A stretch of 64,000 bases of DNA from Actinorugispora endophytica (GTDB taxonomy: Bacteria; Actinomycetota; Actinomycetes; Streptosporangiales; Streptosporangiaceae), in assembly GCF_004363075.1 (NCBI RefSeq), contig NZ_SNYN01000014.1, forward strand, positions 1 to 64,000, given 5' to 3'. A model generated the notes under the pieces. The model ran no database searches and was not told the DNA's origin. It saw nothing but the letters and a program-made list of their open reading frames with translations. Below are positions 16,142-24,056 of the stretch, piece by piece (positions within the stretch are counted from its first letter, which is position 1; the number at the start of each line of letters is the position of its first letter). The translations under genes were made by a program, and so were the position numbers.

Positions 16142-16434
16142 GGCGTCCCGCTCCTTTCGTGTGACTCGGCCTTGTCGCGCTGCTTCCTGGCGACGAACCG
16201 GGAGATGCTGATCGACCCCACGAAGCCCAGCAGCGACAGCACCAGCAGGACCGGCAGCACCGTGGGGTCGCGGTGGAACGCCGCCCACGCGCCGATCCCG
16301 GCGATCGCCGAGGCCAACAGGACGTCCACGGACAGCGCCCGGTCCAGGATGGTCGGCCCGACGACCAGGCGCGCCATGCCCAGCAGGGAGGCGGCGCCCA
16401 GGAGAACCGCGATCGCGATCCACAGGTAGGTCAT
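16138..16434 (-). CDS. mrpF: Mrp Na+/H+ antiporter subunit F
   Basis: This 98-residue protein starts at ATG 16434 (MTYLWIAIAVLLGAASL) and has three membrane helices. VVGPTILDRALSVDVLLAS is the MnhF signature, containing the conserved GPT and DR. It overlaps mrpE upstream and mrpG downstream in ATGA arrangements, so the subunits are translationally coupled. A short charged tail (RKQRDKAESHERSG) faces the cytoplasm. Confidence 0.93.
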   Translation of the reverse strand: MTYLWIAIAVLLGAASLLGMARLVVGPTILDRALSVDVLLASAIAGIGAWAAFHRDPTVLPVLLVLSLLGFVGSISISRFVARKQRDKAESHERSGTP

Positions 16435-17012
16435 GACAGGCTCCCCGATGATTCCAACCGTTCGATCTCCGTCCGCTTCCCGAACGCCCGGACGATGCGC
16501 TCCTCCAGCGCCAGGAGGTCCCGCCGCGCCTGCTCGACGTCGTCGGCGCCCGCGCCCAGCACGTGCGCGAACAGGGTGAAGGTGCCCGAGCGGACCTCCA
16601 CGATCACGCTGCCGGGGATCACCGAGACGCAGATCGCGGTGAACGTGAACAGCAGGTCGGACCGGGTGCGCAGCGGAACCGCGATGATGGAGCTGTGCAG
16701 CGGACGCCCGAACGCGAACGCCTGCGTGACGACCCGGGCGCTCGCCAGGACCATGTCGACCACGAACCGGAACAGGAACACCGCCGTGCCGACGGGGTGC
16801 AGCCGAAACCCCGAGTCCAGCGGCGGCAGCGGGAACACCAGCGTGACCGCCAGGCCCACCAGCAGGCCCGACACCACCGTGTCCACCGAGAGCTCGCCGA
16901 ACAGCAGCACCCACACGATGGTCAGCGCGAGCAGGGCGGGCAGCTGGACGACGCGCCGCCCGACCCGGACGCTCAGCGGCGGCAGGTCGGGGGCGGAGGG
17001 GGAAGTACTCAT
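16431..17012 (-). CDS. mrpE: Mrp Na+/H+ antiporter subunit E
   Basis: This 193-residue protein starts at ATG 17012 (MSTSPSAPDLPPLSVRV). It has membrane helices at about 25-65, then the soluble MnhE domain with VPLRTRSDLLFTFTAICVSVIPGSVIVEV, which is diagnostic. It lies between mrpD and mrpF with ATGA overlaps on both sides. A helical, charged C-terminus of about 40 residues (ADDVEQARRDLLALEERIV) extends beyond the usual length of about 160 residues. Confidence 0.93.
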   Translation of the reverse strand: MSTSPSAPDLPPLSVRVGRRVVQLPALLALTIVWVLLFGELSVDTVVSGLLVGLAVTLVFPLPPLDSGFRLHPVGTAVFLFRFVVDMVLASARVVTQAFAFGRPLHSSIIAVPLRTRSDLLFTFTAICVSVIPGSVIVEVRSGTFTLFAHVLGAGADDVEQARRDLLALEERIVRAFGKRTEIERLESSGSLS

Positions 17013-18652
17013 CGGACGCCTCCCGGGAAGACCGCTTCGACATAGGGGGTCCGGGCCAGCAGTTCGGCGGCGGTGGCCTCGCTGTACCCGATCAGGGGGC
17101 CCGCGAACACCGTGTACGCCACGCCCAGCACCACCAGCGCCACCGTCGCCGCCAGCATCAGTGGCGGGAAGACGTCGGAGGTCATCACCGCCTTGCCGCC
17201 GATGCCGATCGGCGGGCGGGTCCCGCCGACCACCGAGATCCCGGCCGGGGAGGAGGGCCCCATGACCGAGTCGTCCTCGGAGCTCTCCAGCAGGGTGCCC
17301 AGCGCCACGGGCCTGCCGTCGTCGGGATCGCGCCAGAAGGCGTAGTTCCACATGCGCACGATCGAGAACAGCGTCAGCAGGCTGGTCAGCACCGCCCCCG
17401 CCACCAGCAGGTACGCCAGCGGCGTGCCCTCCCGGACACCCGCCTGGAGCAGCCCGAGCTTGCCCAGGAAGCCCGACAGCGGCGGGATCCCGGCCAGGTT
17501 CATCGCCGGGAGGAAGAACAGCACGCCCAGCATCGGGGAGAGCTTCGCCAGCCCGCTGAGGTCGTTCAGCGAGGTGCTGCCGCCACGGCGCTCGATCAGC
17601 CCGGTCACCAGGAACAGGGTGGTCTGCACGGTGATGTGGTGGGCCACGTAGAACACCGCGCCGGACAGGCCGTGCAGGCTGGCCAGCCCGATCCCGAACA
17701 CCATGTAGCCGATGTGGCTGACGAGGGTGAACGACAGCAGCCGCTTGATGTCGTTCTGCGACATCGCGCCGAAGATGCCGATCACCATCGTGGCCAGCGC
17801 CGCCCACAGCAGCACGCCGTTCAGCGCGTCGTTGTCGAACAGCAGGGTCTGCGTGCGGATCATCGCGTACACGCCGACCTTGGTCAGCAGGCCCGCGAAG
17901 ACCGCCGTGACCGGCGCGGGCGCCGTCGGGTAGGAGTCCGGCAGCCACGCCGACAGCGGGAACACCGCCGCTTTGATCGCGAACGCCAGCAGCAGCATGA
18001 CCTGCAGGACCAGTTGCAGCTGGACGGGGAGCTCGCCCAGCCGCACCGACAGCTGCGCCATGTTGACGGTTCCGGTGGCGCCGTAGATCAGGCCGATCGC
18101 GACCAGGAAGATCACCGAGGACACCAGCGACACCACGACGTAGGTGGAGCCCGTGCGGATGCGCGCGGCCGTGCCGCCCTGGGTCAGCAGCACGTAGCTG
18201 GAGGTCAGCAGGATCTCGAAGCCCACGTACATGTTGAACAGGTCGCCCGCGAGGAAGGCGTTGGAGACGCCCGCCACCAGGATCAGGAACGTGGGGTAGA
18301 AGATCGCCAGCGGGGTGGCCTCCTCCTGGTCCGCCGCCCCCTGCCCGACCGAGTACACCAGCACGCACAGCGTGATCGCCGAGGACACCGTCACCATCAG
18401 CGTCGAGAGCCGGTCCGCGACCAGGGTGATCCCGATCGGCGCCTCCCAGCCGCCCACCTGGACGACCTGCGGCCCGTAGGCGTCCACGCCGAACAGCAGG
18501 ACCAGGCCGATCACCAGCACCGCGGCCAGCGCCACGACGCTGACCGCCTGGCTGAGGCGCTGCAACCGGACACCGAGGGCGAACTTCAGCCCCGCCGCGA
18601 ACAGCGGGAGTACCACCGGAAGCGGTACCAGGTAGTGGAGAAACGCTTCCAT
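17009..18652 (-). CDS. mrpD: Mrp Na+/H+ antiporter subunit D (NuoN-like)
   Basis: This 547-residue protein of about 14 helices belongs to the proton-translocating NuoL/M/N superfamily. It shows FNMYVGFEILLTSSYVLLTQ with the conserved membrane Glu and AIKAAVFPLSAWLPDSYPTAP with the key Lys and the Pro-rich segment. NDIKRLLSFTLVSHIGYMV follows, also family-typical. The start codon at 18652 directly follows the TAG of mrpC with no spacer. The stop overlaps the mrpE start. A cytoplasmic loop near residues 440-480 carries an acidic insert (LLESSEDDSVMGPSSPAG). Confidence 0.94.
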   Translation of the reverse strand: MEAFLHYLVPLPVVLPLFAAGLKFALGVRLQRLSQAVSVVALAAVLVIGLVLLFGVDAYGPQVVQVGGWEAPIGITLVADRLSTLMVTVSSAITLCVLVYSVGQGAADQEEATPLAIFYPTFLILVAGVSNAFLAGDLFNMYVGFEILLTSSYVLLTQGGTAARIRTGSTYVVVSLVSSVIFLVAIGLIYGATGTVNMAQLSVRLGELPVQLQLVLQVMLLLAFAIKAAVFPLSAWLPDSYPTAPAPVTAVFAGLLTKVGVYAMIRTQTLLFDNDALNGVLLWAALATMVIGIFGAMSQNDIKRLLSFTLVSHIGYMVFGIGLASLHGLSGAVFYVAHHITVQTTLFLVTGLIERRGGSTSLNDLSGLAKLSPMLGVLFFLPAMNLAGIPPLSGFLGKLGLLQAGVREGTPLAYLLVAGAVLTSLLTLFSIVRMWNYAFWRDPDDGRPVALGTLLESSEDDSVMGPSSPAGISVVGGTRPPIGIGGKAVMTSDVFPPLMLAATVALVVLGVAYTVFAGPLIGYSEATAAELLARTPYVEAVFPGGVR

Positions 18653-19465
18653 CTAGTCGGCTCCCTGCAGGTCGCTGTCCTCGGCGCGGGCCAGGCGCTC
18701 GCGTTCGGCGCGGATCTGCGAGCGCACCTGCCGCTTCTGCGCCCGGATGCGCCGGCGCAGCTCTTTGCGCTGGCGCCGCTCGGCCTCCTTGTCGGCGCGC
18801 AGGTGCGAGGCCAGTTCGTGGCGGGAGGCCCGCACCCGTCCGCGCGCCTTCTCGATGGTCGCGCGCACGCCCTCGGTCCGGTCGTCGATGTAGCGCTGGC
18901 GCGTCTCGTCGTCGTGGTCGTCGCTGAGGCAGGCGTCGAGGTCGCGCTGGGCCGCGGCGAGCTGCTCGCGGATCTCGGCGCGTTCGGCCTCCTCGCGCCG
19001 GTCCTCGGCGGCGATCCGCGCCTTCAGGTCCGAGCGTTGCGCCTTGATCTCCTTGTACAGACCCCGGCGCTGCTCGCGTATGCGCCGGCGCAGCTCTCTG
19101 CGCTCCCCTCCGGTGGAGATGCGCCGGTCCTCGGCGTCGTCCTGGACCTCGTCGTGGCCCTGCAGCTGCCAACTCCGGTAGGCCATGGCCAGCAGGAACG
19201 CGGTCACCCCCAGGGTGATCACGATCGCGGTGAGGATCATCGCCTGCGGCAGGGGGTCCGACATCTCCTCGACGGGGGTGAGGCCGAGCAGCGGCGGGCC
19301 GCCCGCGGCGCCCCCGGTGGACAGGATCATCAGGTTGACGCCGTTGCCCAGCAGGATCACGCCCAGCAGGATCCGGGTCAGGCTGCGTTCCAGCAGCAGT
19401 GCCACCCCGGCGGCGACCAGGACGCCGACCACGACGACCAGCAGGATCGTGGGGGTGTCGTTCAC
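18653..19465 (-). CDS. mrpC: Mrp Na+/H+ antiporter subunit C with long coiled-coil tail
   Basis: This 270-residue protein starts at GTG 19465 (MNDTPTILLVVVVGVLV), overlapping the mrpA stop (GTGA). Residues 1-110 are a normal MnhC/NuoK-like domain of three helices with LLERSLTRILLGVILLGNG and DPLPQAMILTAIVITLG. MrpC usually ends there. This one continues in frame for about 160 residues of Arg/Glu/Lys-rich helix without Pro. The tail contains two related blocks, RRELRRRIREQRR and RKELRRRIRAQKR, about 120 residues apart, so it should be a long cytoplasmic coiled coil. The tail ends at a TAG directly before mrpD, so it is not a frameshift into a neighbour. Its function is unknown. Confidence 0.9.
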   Translation of the reverse strand: MNDTPTILLVVVVGVLVAAGVALLLERSLTRILLGVILLGNGVNLMILSTGGAAGGPPLLGLTPVEEMSDPLPQAMILTAIVITLGVTAFLLAMAYRSWQLQGHDEVQDDAEDRRISTGGERRELRRRIREQRRGLYKEIKAQRSDLKARIAAEDRREEAERAEIREQLAAAQRDLDACLSDDHDDETRQRYIDDRTEGVRATIEKARGRVRASRHELASHLRADKEAERRQRKELRRRIRAQKRQVRSQIRAERERLARAEDSDLQGAD

Positions 19466-22428
19466 GCGGTCACCTCCTCGCTCTGCGGCGCGCGCCCGGC
19501 CTGGCGTTCCCGCTCCATCTGTTCGTCGATGCCCGATCCGAGGCTGTACAGGATGTCCTGGATGAGCCCGACCACCAGCATGTAGACCCCGAAGTCGAAG
19601 GCCAGCGCCGAGGTGAGGTGGACCGGCTCCATGAACGGCAGGTGCAGGTCGTAGGCGCCCCCCGCCAGGATCTCGGTGCCGAAGACCGCCCCGGCCAGGG
19701 CCGTCCCGGTGGTGATGGTCATCCCCAGGCCGATCAGCACGCCCGGCTGGAGCCCCAGCGTCAGGTACAGCTCGTGGCGGCCGCCGGCGAGGTAGCGCAC
19801 CATCAGGCCCAGCCCCGCCACGATGCCGCCGGCGAAGCCGCCGCCGACACTGCTGTGGCCGGTGACGAGCAGGAAGACCGAGAGCACGAGGATCACGGGG
19901 AACAGCAGCCGCGCGACCACCTCGAAGATGATCGACCGGCGCTCCTGCGACAGCGCCAGCACGCCGGGCAGCCACAGCGGCTTGGCCTCGGCGCGCACGG
20001 TGACGATGTTCTCGGCGACGCCGAGGGGCAGCGGGCTCCACTCCCCGTCGGTCTGGGCGGAGCCCGTCGCCGACGAGACCGGGACCGAGAGCCGGCCGGG
20101 AACCGCGGGGGCGCGCAGCCGCCGGGTCCGCCGCCGTACGAACAGCAGGCTCGCCACGCCGGCGGCGACCGAGGCCAGCACCGAGATCTCGCCCATGGTG
20201 TCCCAGGCGCGCACGTCCACCAGCAGGACGCTGATGATGTTGTGGCCGCCGGCCTCCTCGGCCGCCGCCGGGTACCCGCCGGAGATCGTCTCGGCGCGGC
20301 GTCCGGCCAGCGCGAAGTAGGCCATGGACGCCACCAGCAGGCCGGTGGCCGCGCCGATCAGCAGGTTCAGGACGCGGCGGGTGCGCAGTACGGGGGTGGA
20401 GAAGCGCGGCGGCAGGCGGCGCAGCACCAGCACGAACACCACCAGGCTGACCGTCTCGACCAGGAACTGGGTGAGCGCCAGGTCGGGGGCGCCCTGGAGG
20501 GCGAACAGGGTGGCGGTGCCGTAGCCGGTCATGCCGGCCAGCACCACCGCGAACAGCCGTCCGCGCGCCATCAGCGCCCACAGCGCCGCGGCCACGATGA
20601 CGGCGGCCGGGATGAACTGGACCGGCGTGTCCCACCAGCGGACCGGGGGCGCCTCCAGGGTCCACAGCCGACCCTGGATGATGGGCAGGGCGCTGGCCGC
20701 GACCAGCGTCACCAGGATCGTGCCGAGGTAGATCGGCAGCGAGCCGCGCTGGGTGGCGCCGGTGACCTGGGTGGCGAAGCTGACGATGTAGTAGACGATC
20801 CGCCGGTACACCGCGGCCGCGTCGGGCAGCGCGAACCGGGCGCCCGCCCAGGCGACGGCCGTCCGCCACCGGAACAGCGCGAGGCCCCCCGCCAGGCACA
20901 GCGCGGACAGGAGCAGGGGCAGGTTGAAGCCGTGCCACAGCGCCAGGTGCGCGGGGTCGTTCCCCGCGTTCCACGGGACGGTGTCGGCGTAGGCGGCCAG
21001 CACCGGGTCCAGCAGGGACGAGGCCGGGCCGCCGACGAGCCCGAGCAGGCCCAGGAGCAGAGCGGGGGCGACGAACAGGGGGGCGGGGGGGTGCACGGGG
21101 GTGGGCGGGACGTCGGGCTTGTCGAAGAACGCGCCCCACAGGAAGCGCAGGCTGTAGCCGACGGTGAAGACCGATCCGACCACCAGCCCGACGAGGGCGA
21201 CGAGGAGGACGGGGCTTCCGGAGTGCTCGAACGCGCCGAAGACGGCCTCTTTGGCCGCGAACCCGGCCATCGGCGGCAGGCCCGCCATGGAGGCGAGCGC
21301 GAGCACCGACGTCCAGAAGACCGCGGGCATGCTCCGGCGCAGCCCCGACAGCTCGCGCAGGTCGCGGGTGCCGGTGCTGTGGTCGATGATGCCGACCACG
21401 AGGAACAGCGGCGCTTTGAAGACCGCGTGCGCGCACAGCATGGCCAGGCCCGCGAGCGCGGCGTCCCTGGTCCCCGCGCCGAGGACGGCGGTGAGGAAGC
21501 CGAGCTGGCTGACCGTTCCGTAGGCCAGGAGCAGTTTCAGGTCGTTCTGGCGAAGTGCTTTCCAACCGGCCGCGACCATCGTCACCGTGCCGAAGGCGAG
21601 CGTCGTGTACTGCCACACCGCCAGGTCGCCGAAGCCGGGCGTCAGGCGCGCCACCAGGTAGACCCCGGCCTTGACCATGGCGGCGGCGTGCAGGTAGCCG
21701 CTCACGGGGGTGGGCGCCTGCATGGCGGACGGCAGCCACAGGCTGAAGGGCAGGATCGCGGACTTGGACAGCGCGCCCACCAGGACCAGCGCCAGCGCGA
21801 CGGTGGTCAGCGGCCCGCCGGGCGGGTCGGCCAGCAGCTCGGAGATCAGGTAGGTGCCCGCGGCCTCGCCCAGCATGATGAGGCCGACCAGCATCGCCAG
21901 CCCGCCCAGCGTGGTCACGTTGATCGCCAGCGCCGCGGCCCGCCTGCTGTCACGCCGCTCGGTGTAGTGGCCGATCAGCAGATAGGAGAAGACCGTGGTC
22001 AGCTCCCAGTAGACGTACAGCTGGATCAGGTCGTCGGCGAGCACCAGGCCGACCATCGCGCCGGCGAATCCGGTGAGGACCCCGGCGAAGCGGCCCAGGC
22101 CGGGTTCGTCGTCGGTGAAGTAGCGGGCGCAGTAGACGAGGATGAGGGTGCCGATCCCGGCCGCGATCAGCGTCATCACCAGGCTGAGCGTGTCCATTCG
22201 GAACGCCAGGGTGAGGTGGTACTCGGGTGCCCACGGGATGCGGACTCCGACCGGTGTCCCCGCGACCACCCCCAATGCCTGCGCCAGCGCCCAACCGGTG
22301 GTCGCGGCGGGAACCAGCGCGAGTGCGAGGAAGGCGTTGCGCCCCCACCACCGCACCAGTAGTGGAGCCAACGCCGCGGCCGCGAAGTGCGCGGTCAGCA
22401 GCCACACCAATGTGCGTCCCCCCTTCAC
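19462..22428 (-). CDS. mrpA: Mrp Na+/H+ antiporter subunit A (MrpA-MrpB fusion)
   Basis: This 988-residue protein is the first gene of the operon. It starts with GTG at 22428. The N-terminal 500 residues are NuoL-like (VYWELTTVFSYLLIGHY with the membrane Glu, SAILPFSLWLPSAM and TYLISELLADPPGG). The MrpA-specific region follows. The C-terminal part from about 800 (RSIIFEVVARLLFPVILVLSVFLLVTGH, GGGFAGGIVAGLGLMVRYLAGG) is the MnhB domain, fused as in many actinobacteria. The six subunits act together as a Na+(Li+)/H+ antiporter for sodium and alkali tolerance. It is divergent from a MarR regulator. Confidence 0.93.
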   Translation of the reverse strand: MKGGRTLVWLLTAHFAAAALAPLLVRWWGRNAFLALALVPAATTGWALAQALGVVAGTPVGVRIPWAPEYHLTLAFRMDTLSLVMTLIAAGIGTLILVYCARYFTDDEPGLGRFAGVLTGFAGAMVGLVLADDLIQLYVYWELTTVFSYLLIGHYTERRDSRRAAALAINVTTLGGLAMLVGLIMLGEAAGTYLISELLADPPGGPLTTVALALVLVGALSKSAILPFSLWLPSAMQAPTPVSGYLHAAAMVKAGVYLVARLTPGFGDLAVWQYTTLAFGTVTMVAAGWKALRQNDLKLLLAYGTVSQLGFLTAVLGAGTRDAALAGLAMLCAHAVFKAPLFLVVGIIDHSTGTRDLRELSGLRRSMPAVFWTSVLALASMAGLPPMAGFAAKEAVFGAFEHSGSPVLLVALVGLVVGSVFTVGYSLRFLWGAFFDKPDVPPTPVHPPAPLFVAPALLLGLLGLVGGPASSLLDPVLAAYADTVPWNAGNDPAHLALWHGFNLPLLLSALCLAGGLALFRWRTAVAWAGARFALPDAAAVYRRIVYYIVSFATQVTGATQRGSLPIYLGTILVTLVAASALPIIQGRLWTLEAPPVRWWDTPVQFIPAAVIVAAALWALMARGRLFAVVLAGMTGYGTATLFALQGAPDLALTQFLVETVSLVVFVLVLRRLPPRFSTPVLRTRRVLNLLIGAATGLLVASMAYFALAGRRAETISGGYPAAAEEAGGHNIISVLLVDVRAWDTMGEISVLASVAAGVASLLFVRRRTRRLRAPAVPGRLSVPVSSATGSAQTDGEWSPLPLGVAENIVTVRAEAKPLWLPGVLALSQERRSIIFEVVARLLFPVILVLSVFLLVTGHSSVGGGFAGGIVAGLGLMVRYLAGGRHELYLTLGLQPGVLIGLGMTITTGTALAGAVFGTEILAGGAYDLHLPFMEPVHLTSALAFDFGVYMLVVGLIQDILYSLGSGIDEQMERERQAGRAPQSEEVTA

Positions 22429-22465
22429 ATTGACCGTGTGTCACTTAAGTTTCTTTTATGTACAG

Positions 22466-22499
22466 TAGCTATTTAATGTCTATGCTATCTACAGGTCAA
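22466..22499 (-). promoter_or_regulatory. Predicted mrp promoter with overlapping dyad in AT-rich divergent region
   Basis: In this unusually AT-rich spacer the minus strand reads TTGACC (complement of 22494-22499), a 17-base gap and TTAAAT (complement of 22471-22476), a plausible -35/-10 pair for the mrp operon. An imperfect dyad TAGCTAT...TATGCTA (22466-22487) overlaps the -10 and could be the operator of the divergent MarR protein. Both are inferences from sequence alone. Confidence 0.45.
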
Positions 22500-22519
22500 G
22501 TGCTGGACGGGGCAGTCGG

Positions 22520-22963
22520 GTGGAGCGTGGCGACGCCGATTTCGCGAGGTTCTCGCAGGCGTGGGGCGAGTTGGTGAGCGCGGTCGCCCGCGCTCGGAGT
22601 CGTGGCGCGGCGGCGGCTGAGGTCGAGCTCACCTTCGCCCAGGCGCTGTTGTTGGAGATCGTGGCCGGGCTGGAGGAGCCGACGGTCGGGGAGGTCGCGC
22701 ACGCGGCGGGCATCGCCTCGCCGTCGGCCACCCGCATGCTTCAGCAGCTCGAACGCAAGGGCATGGTGGTCCGCCGCCATCCCGAACGGGACGAACGTGT
22801 GACTGTCGTCACAATGACGAAGGCGGGAGGGCGGGCGCTCGCGGAGCACCGTCAACGTGTCGGGGAGCGGCTCCGGGAGCTCTTCGCGGGGGTGGAACCC
22901 GGTCTGCGGCCGCTTCTCGTCGAACTCCTCCACGACATGCGCGACGCCGTCAACGAGATGTGA
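22520..22963 (+). CDS. MarR-family transcriptional regulator
   Basis: This 147-residue protein starts at GTG 22520. The MarR winged helix includes PTVGEVAHAAGIASPSATRMLQQLERKGMVVR (helix-turn-helix about 55-85). The wing is HPERDERVTVVTMTKAG with the conserved D-x-R. Helices at both ends form the dimer interface. It is divergent from the Mrp antiporter operon across a short AT-rich spacer, the usual layout for a MarR repressor that controls its neighbour and itself. The ligand is unknown. Confidence 0.9.
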   Translation: MERGDADFARFSQAWGELVSAVARARSRGAAAAEVELTFAQALLLEIVAGLEEPTVGEVAHAAGIASPSATRMLQQLERKGMVVRRHPERDERVTVVTMTKAGGRALAEHRQRVGERLRELFAGVEPGLRPLLVELLHDMRDAVNEM

Positions 22964-23035
22964 CCGCCTCGAGGCCCTCGGCGACGGCCCCGGCGGCGGA
23001 GTCCCGCCCCGGGCGACGGCGAAGGTCAAGGGCGT

Positions 23036-23064
23036 TTCGACAGGGCTCCCGAAGCCAGTAATCT
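23036..23064 (+). promoter_or_regulatory. Predicted housekeeping promoter
   Basis: TTCGAC (23036-23041), a 17-base spacer and TAATCT (23059-23064) fit a HrdB-type promoter. It would start transcription near 23071, about 70 bases before the DMT transporter gene. Confidence 0.5.
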
Positions 23065-23143
23065 CACGTTGTTCCCGTTTCCGTGCCCGCCTTCCGCGGG
23101 GGTCGCCCGCCGTGCGGTCAGATTTCAGGCAAGGGGCTGGTAC

Positions 23144-24028
23144 ATGACGTGGGCCATCGTCGTGGCCGTCATGGGGGCGGTGTCCTTCGCGGGCGGCGCG
23201 GCCCTGCAGGAGCGGGCGGCCATGAACGCCCCGGCGATCGGGGTCAGCCAGCTCCGGCTGCTGCGCCACCTGGCGCGGAACTCCGGATGGCTGCTGGGGA
23301 TCGGGCTCACCGTCGCGGGTTTCGCCGCCCACGCCTGGGCGCTGTTCCACGCGCCGCTCACCGTCGTCCAGCCCATCGGGGTCAGCGGACTGCTGTTCGC
23401 GGTGGTGTTCTCCGCCCTCCTGCACAAGCGGCCGCTCACCCGGAAGCAGGTCGTCGGCTGCGTCGTGGTCACCGTCGGCCTCACGGCACTGCTGGCCGTG
23501 CTGCCGAAACCGCCCGACCATCCTCCGCCTCCCCCGCGCGGGCCGCTGACCGTGCCGCTGGTGTCGATGGCCGTGATGCTCGGCTGCCTCGCGGTCGCCG
23601 GCCGGACCAGCGGCGCCGTCCGGGCCTGGACGCTCGCGTTGGCCGGGGGCGTGGGCTTCGCGGTCACCTCCGCCCTCGCCCGGATCGTCGGGGTCGCCGC
23701 GCTCCACGACCCGATGACGCTCCTGAGCCCGTTCACGCTGTTCGCCGTGTTCTTCGGGCTGTTCGGGGCGGCCGTGGTGCAGAACGCCTACCGCACCGAC
23801 CACTTCGCCCTCGCCTACGCCACCATCCTGATCAGCGACCCGATCGCGGCCGCGCTGATCGGGGTGGTCATGCTGGGCGAGTCCCTGCCGTCGGGGGCGT
23901 TCGGTTCGACCGTCGCCGTCCTGGCCGTCCTGGCCGTCGCCGCCGGAACCGTGTCCCTGGCCCGCTCCTCCCGCCCCGCCGCCCCGCACCCGGGGGCGGC
24001 CGGACTCCCCCAGCCGGTCCGCGACTGA
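23144..24028 (+). CDS. DMT-superfamily membrane transporter
   Basis: This 294-residue protein starts at ATG 23144 (MTWAIVVAVMGAVSFAGGAA) with AAGGGG upstream; an earlier start would add a Pro/Arg-rich stretch. It has about nine to ten helices as two related halves, with EamA-like features (LTVVQPIGVSGLLFAVVFSAL and YATILISDPIAAALIGVVMLGE). A Pro-rich cytoplasmic loop (PPDHPPPPPRG) separates the halves. Related actinobacterial proteins are annotated as DMT or magnesium-transporter-like; the substrate cannot be deduced. It is monocistronic, with its own promoter. Confidence 0.8.
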   Translation: MTWAIVVAVMGAVSFAGGAALQERAAMNAPAIGVSQLRLLRHLARNSGWLLGIGLTVAGFAAHAWALFHAPLTVVQPIGVSGLLFAVVFSALLHKRPLTRKQVVGCVVVTVGLTALLAVLPKPPDHPPPPPRGPLTVPLVSMAVMLGCLAVAGRTSGAVRAWTLALAGGVGFAVTSALARIVGVAALHDPMTLLSPFTLFAVFFGLFGAAVVQNAYRTDHFALAYATILISDPIAAALIGVVMLGESLPSGAFGSTVAVLAVLAVAAGTVSLARSSRPAAPHPGAAGLPQPVRD

Positions 24029-24056
24029 CCGGCGTCCGCCCTCCGCGCGGAGCCCT

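Noticed and set aside
16431..19172. Extended minus-strand frame reaching from mrpE back through mrpD into mrpC
   Set aside because: Only the part from ATG 17012 encodes MrpE. The upstream part is an out-of-frame shadow of mrpD.
19399..22362. Long plus-strand frame opposite mrpA
   Set aside because: Its composition (Gln/His/Arg/Gly-rich, no hydrophobic helices) is that of an antisense shadow; the minus strand encodes a clear MrpA.
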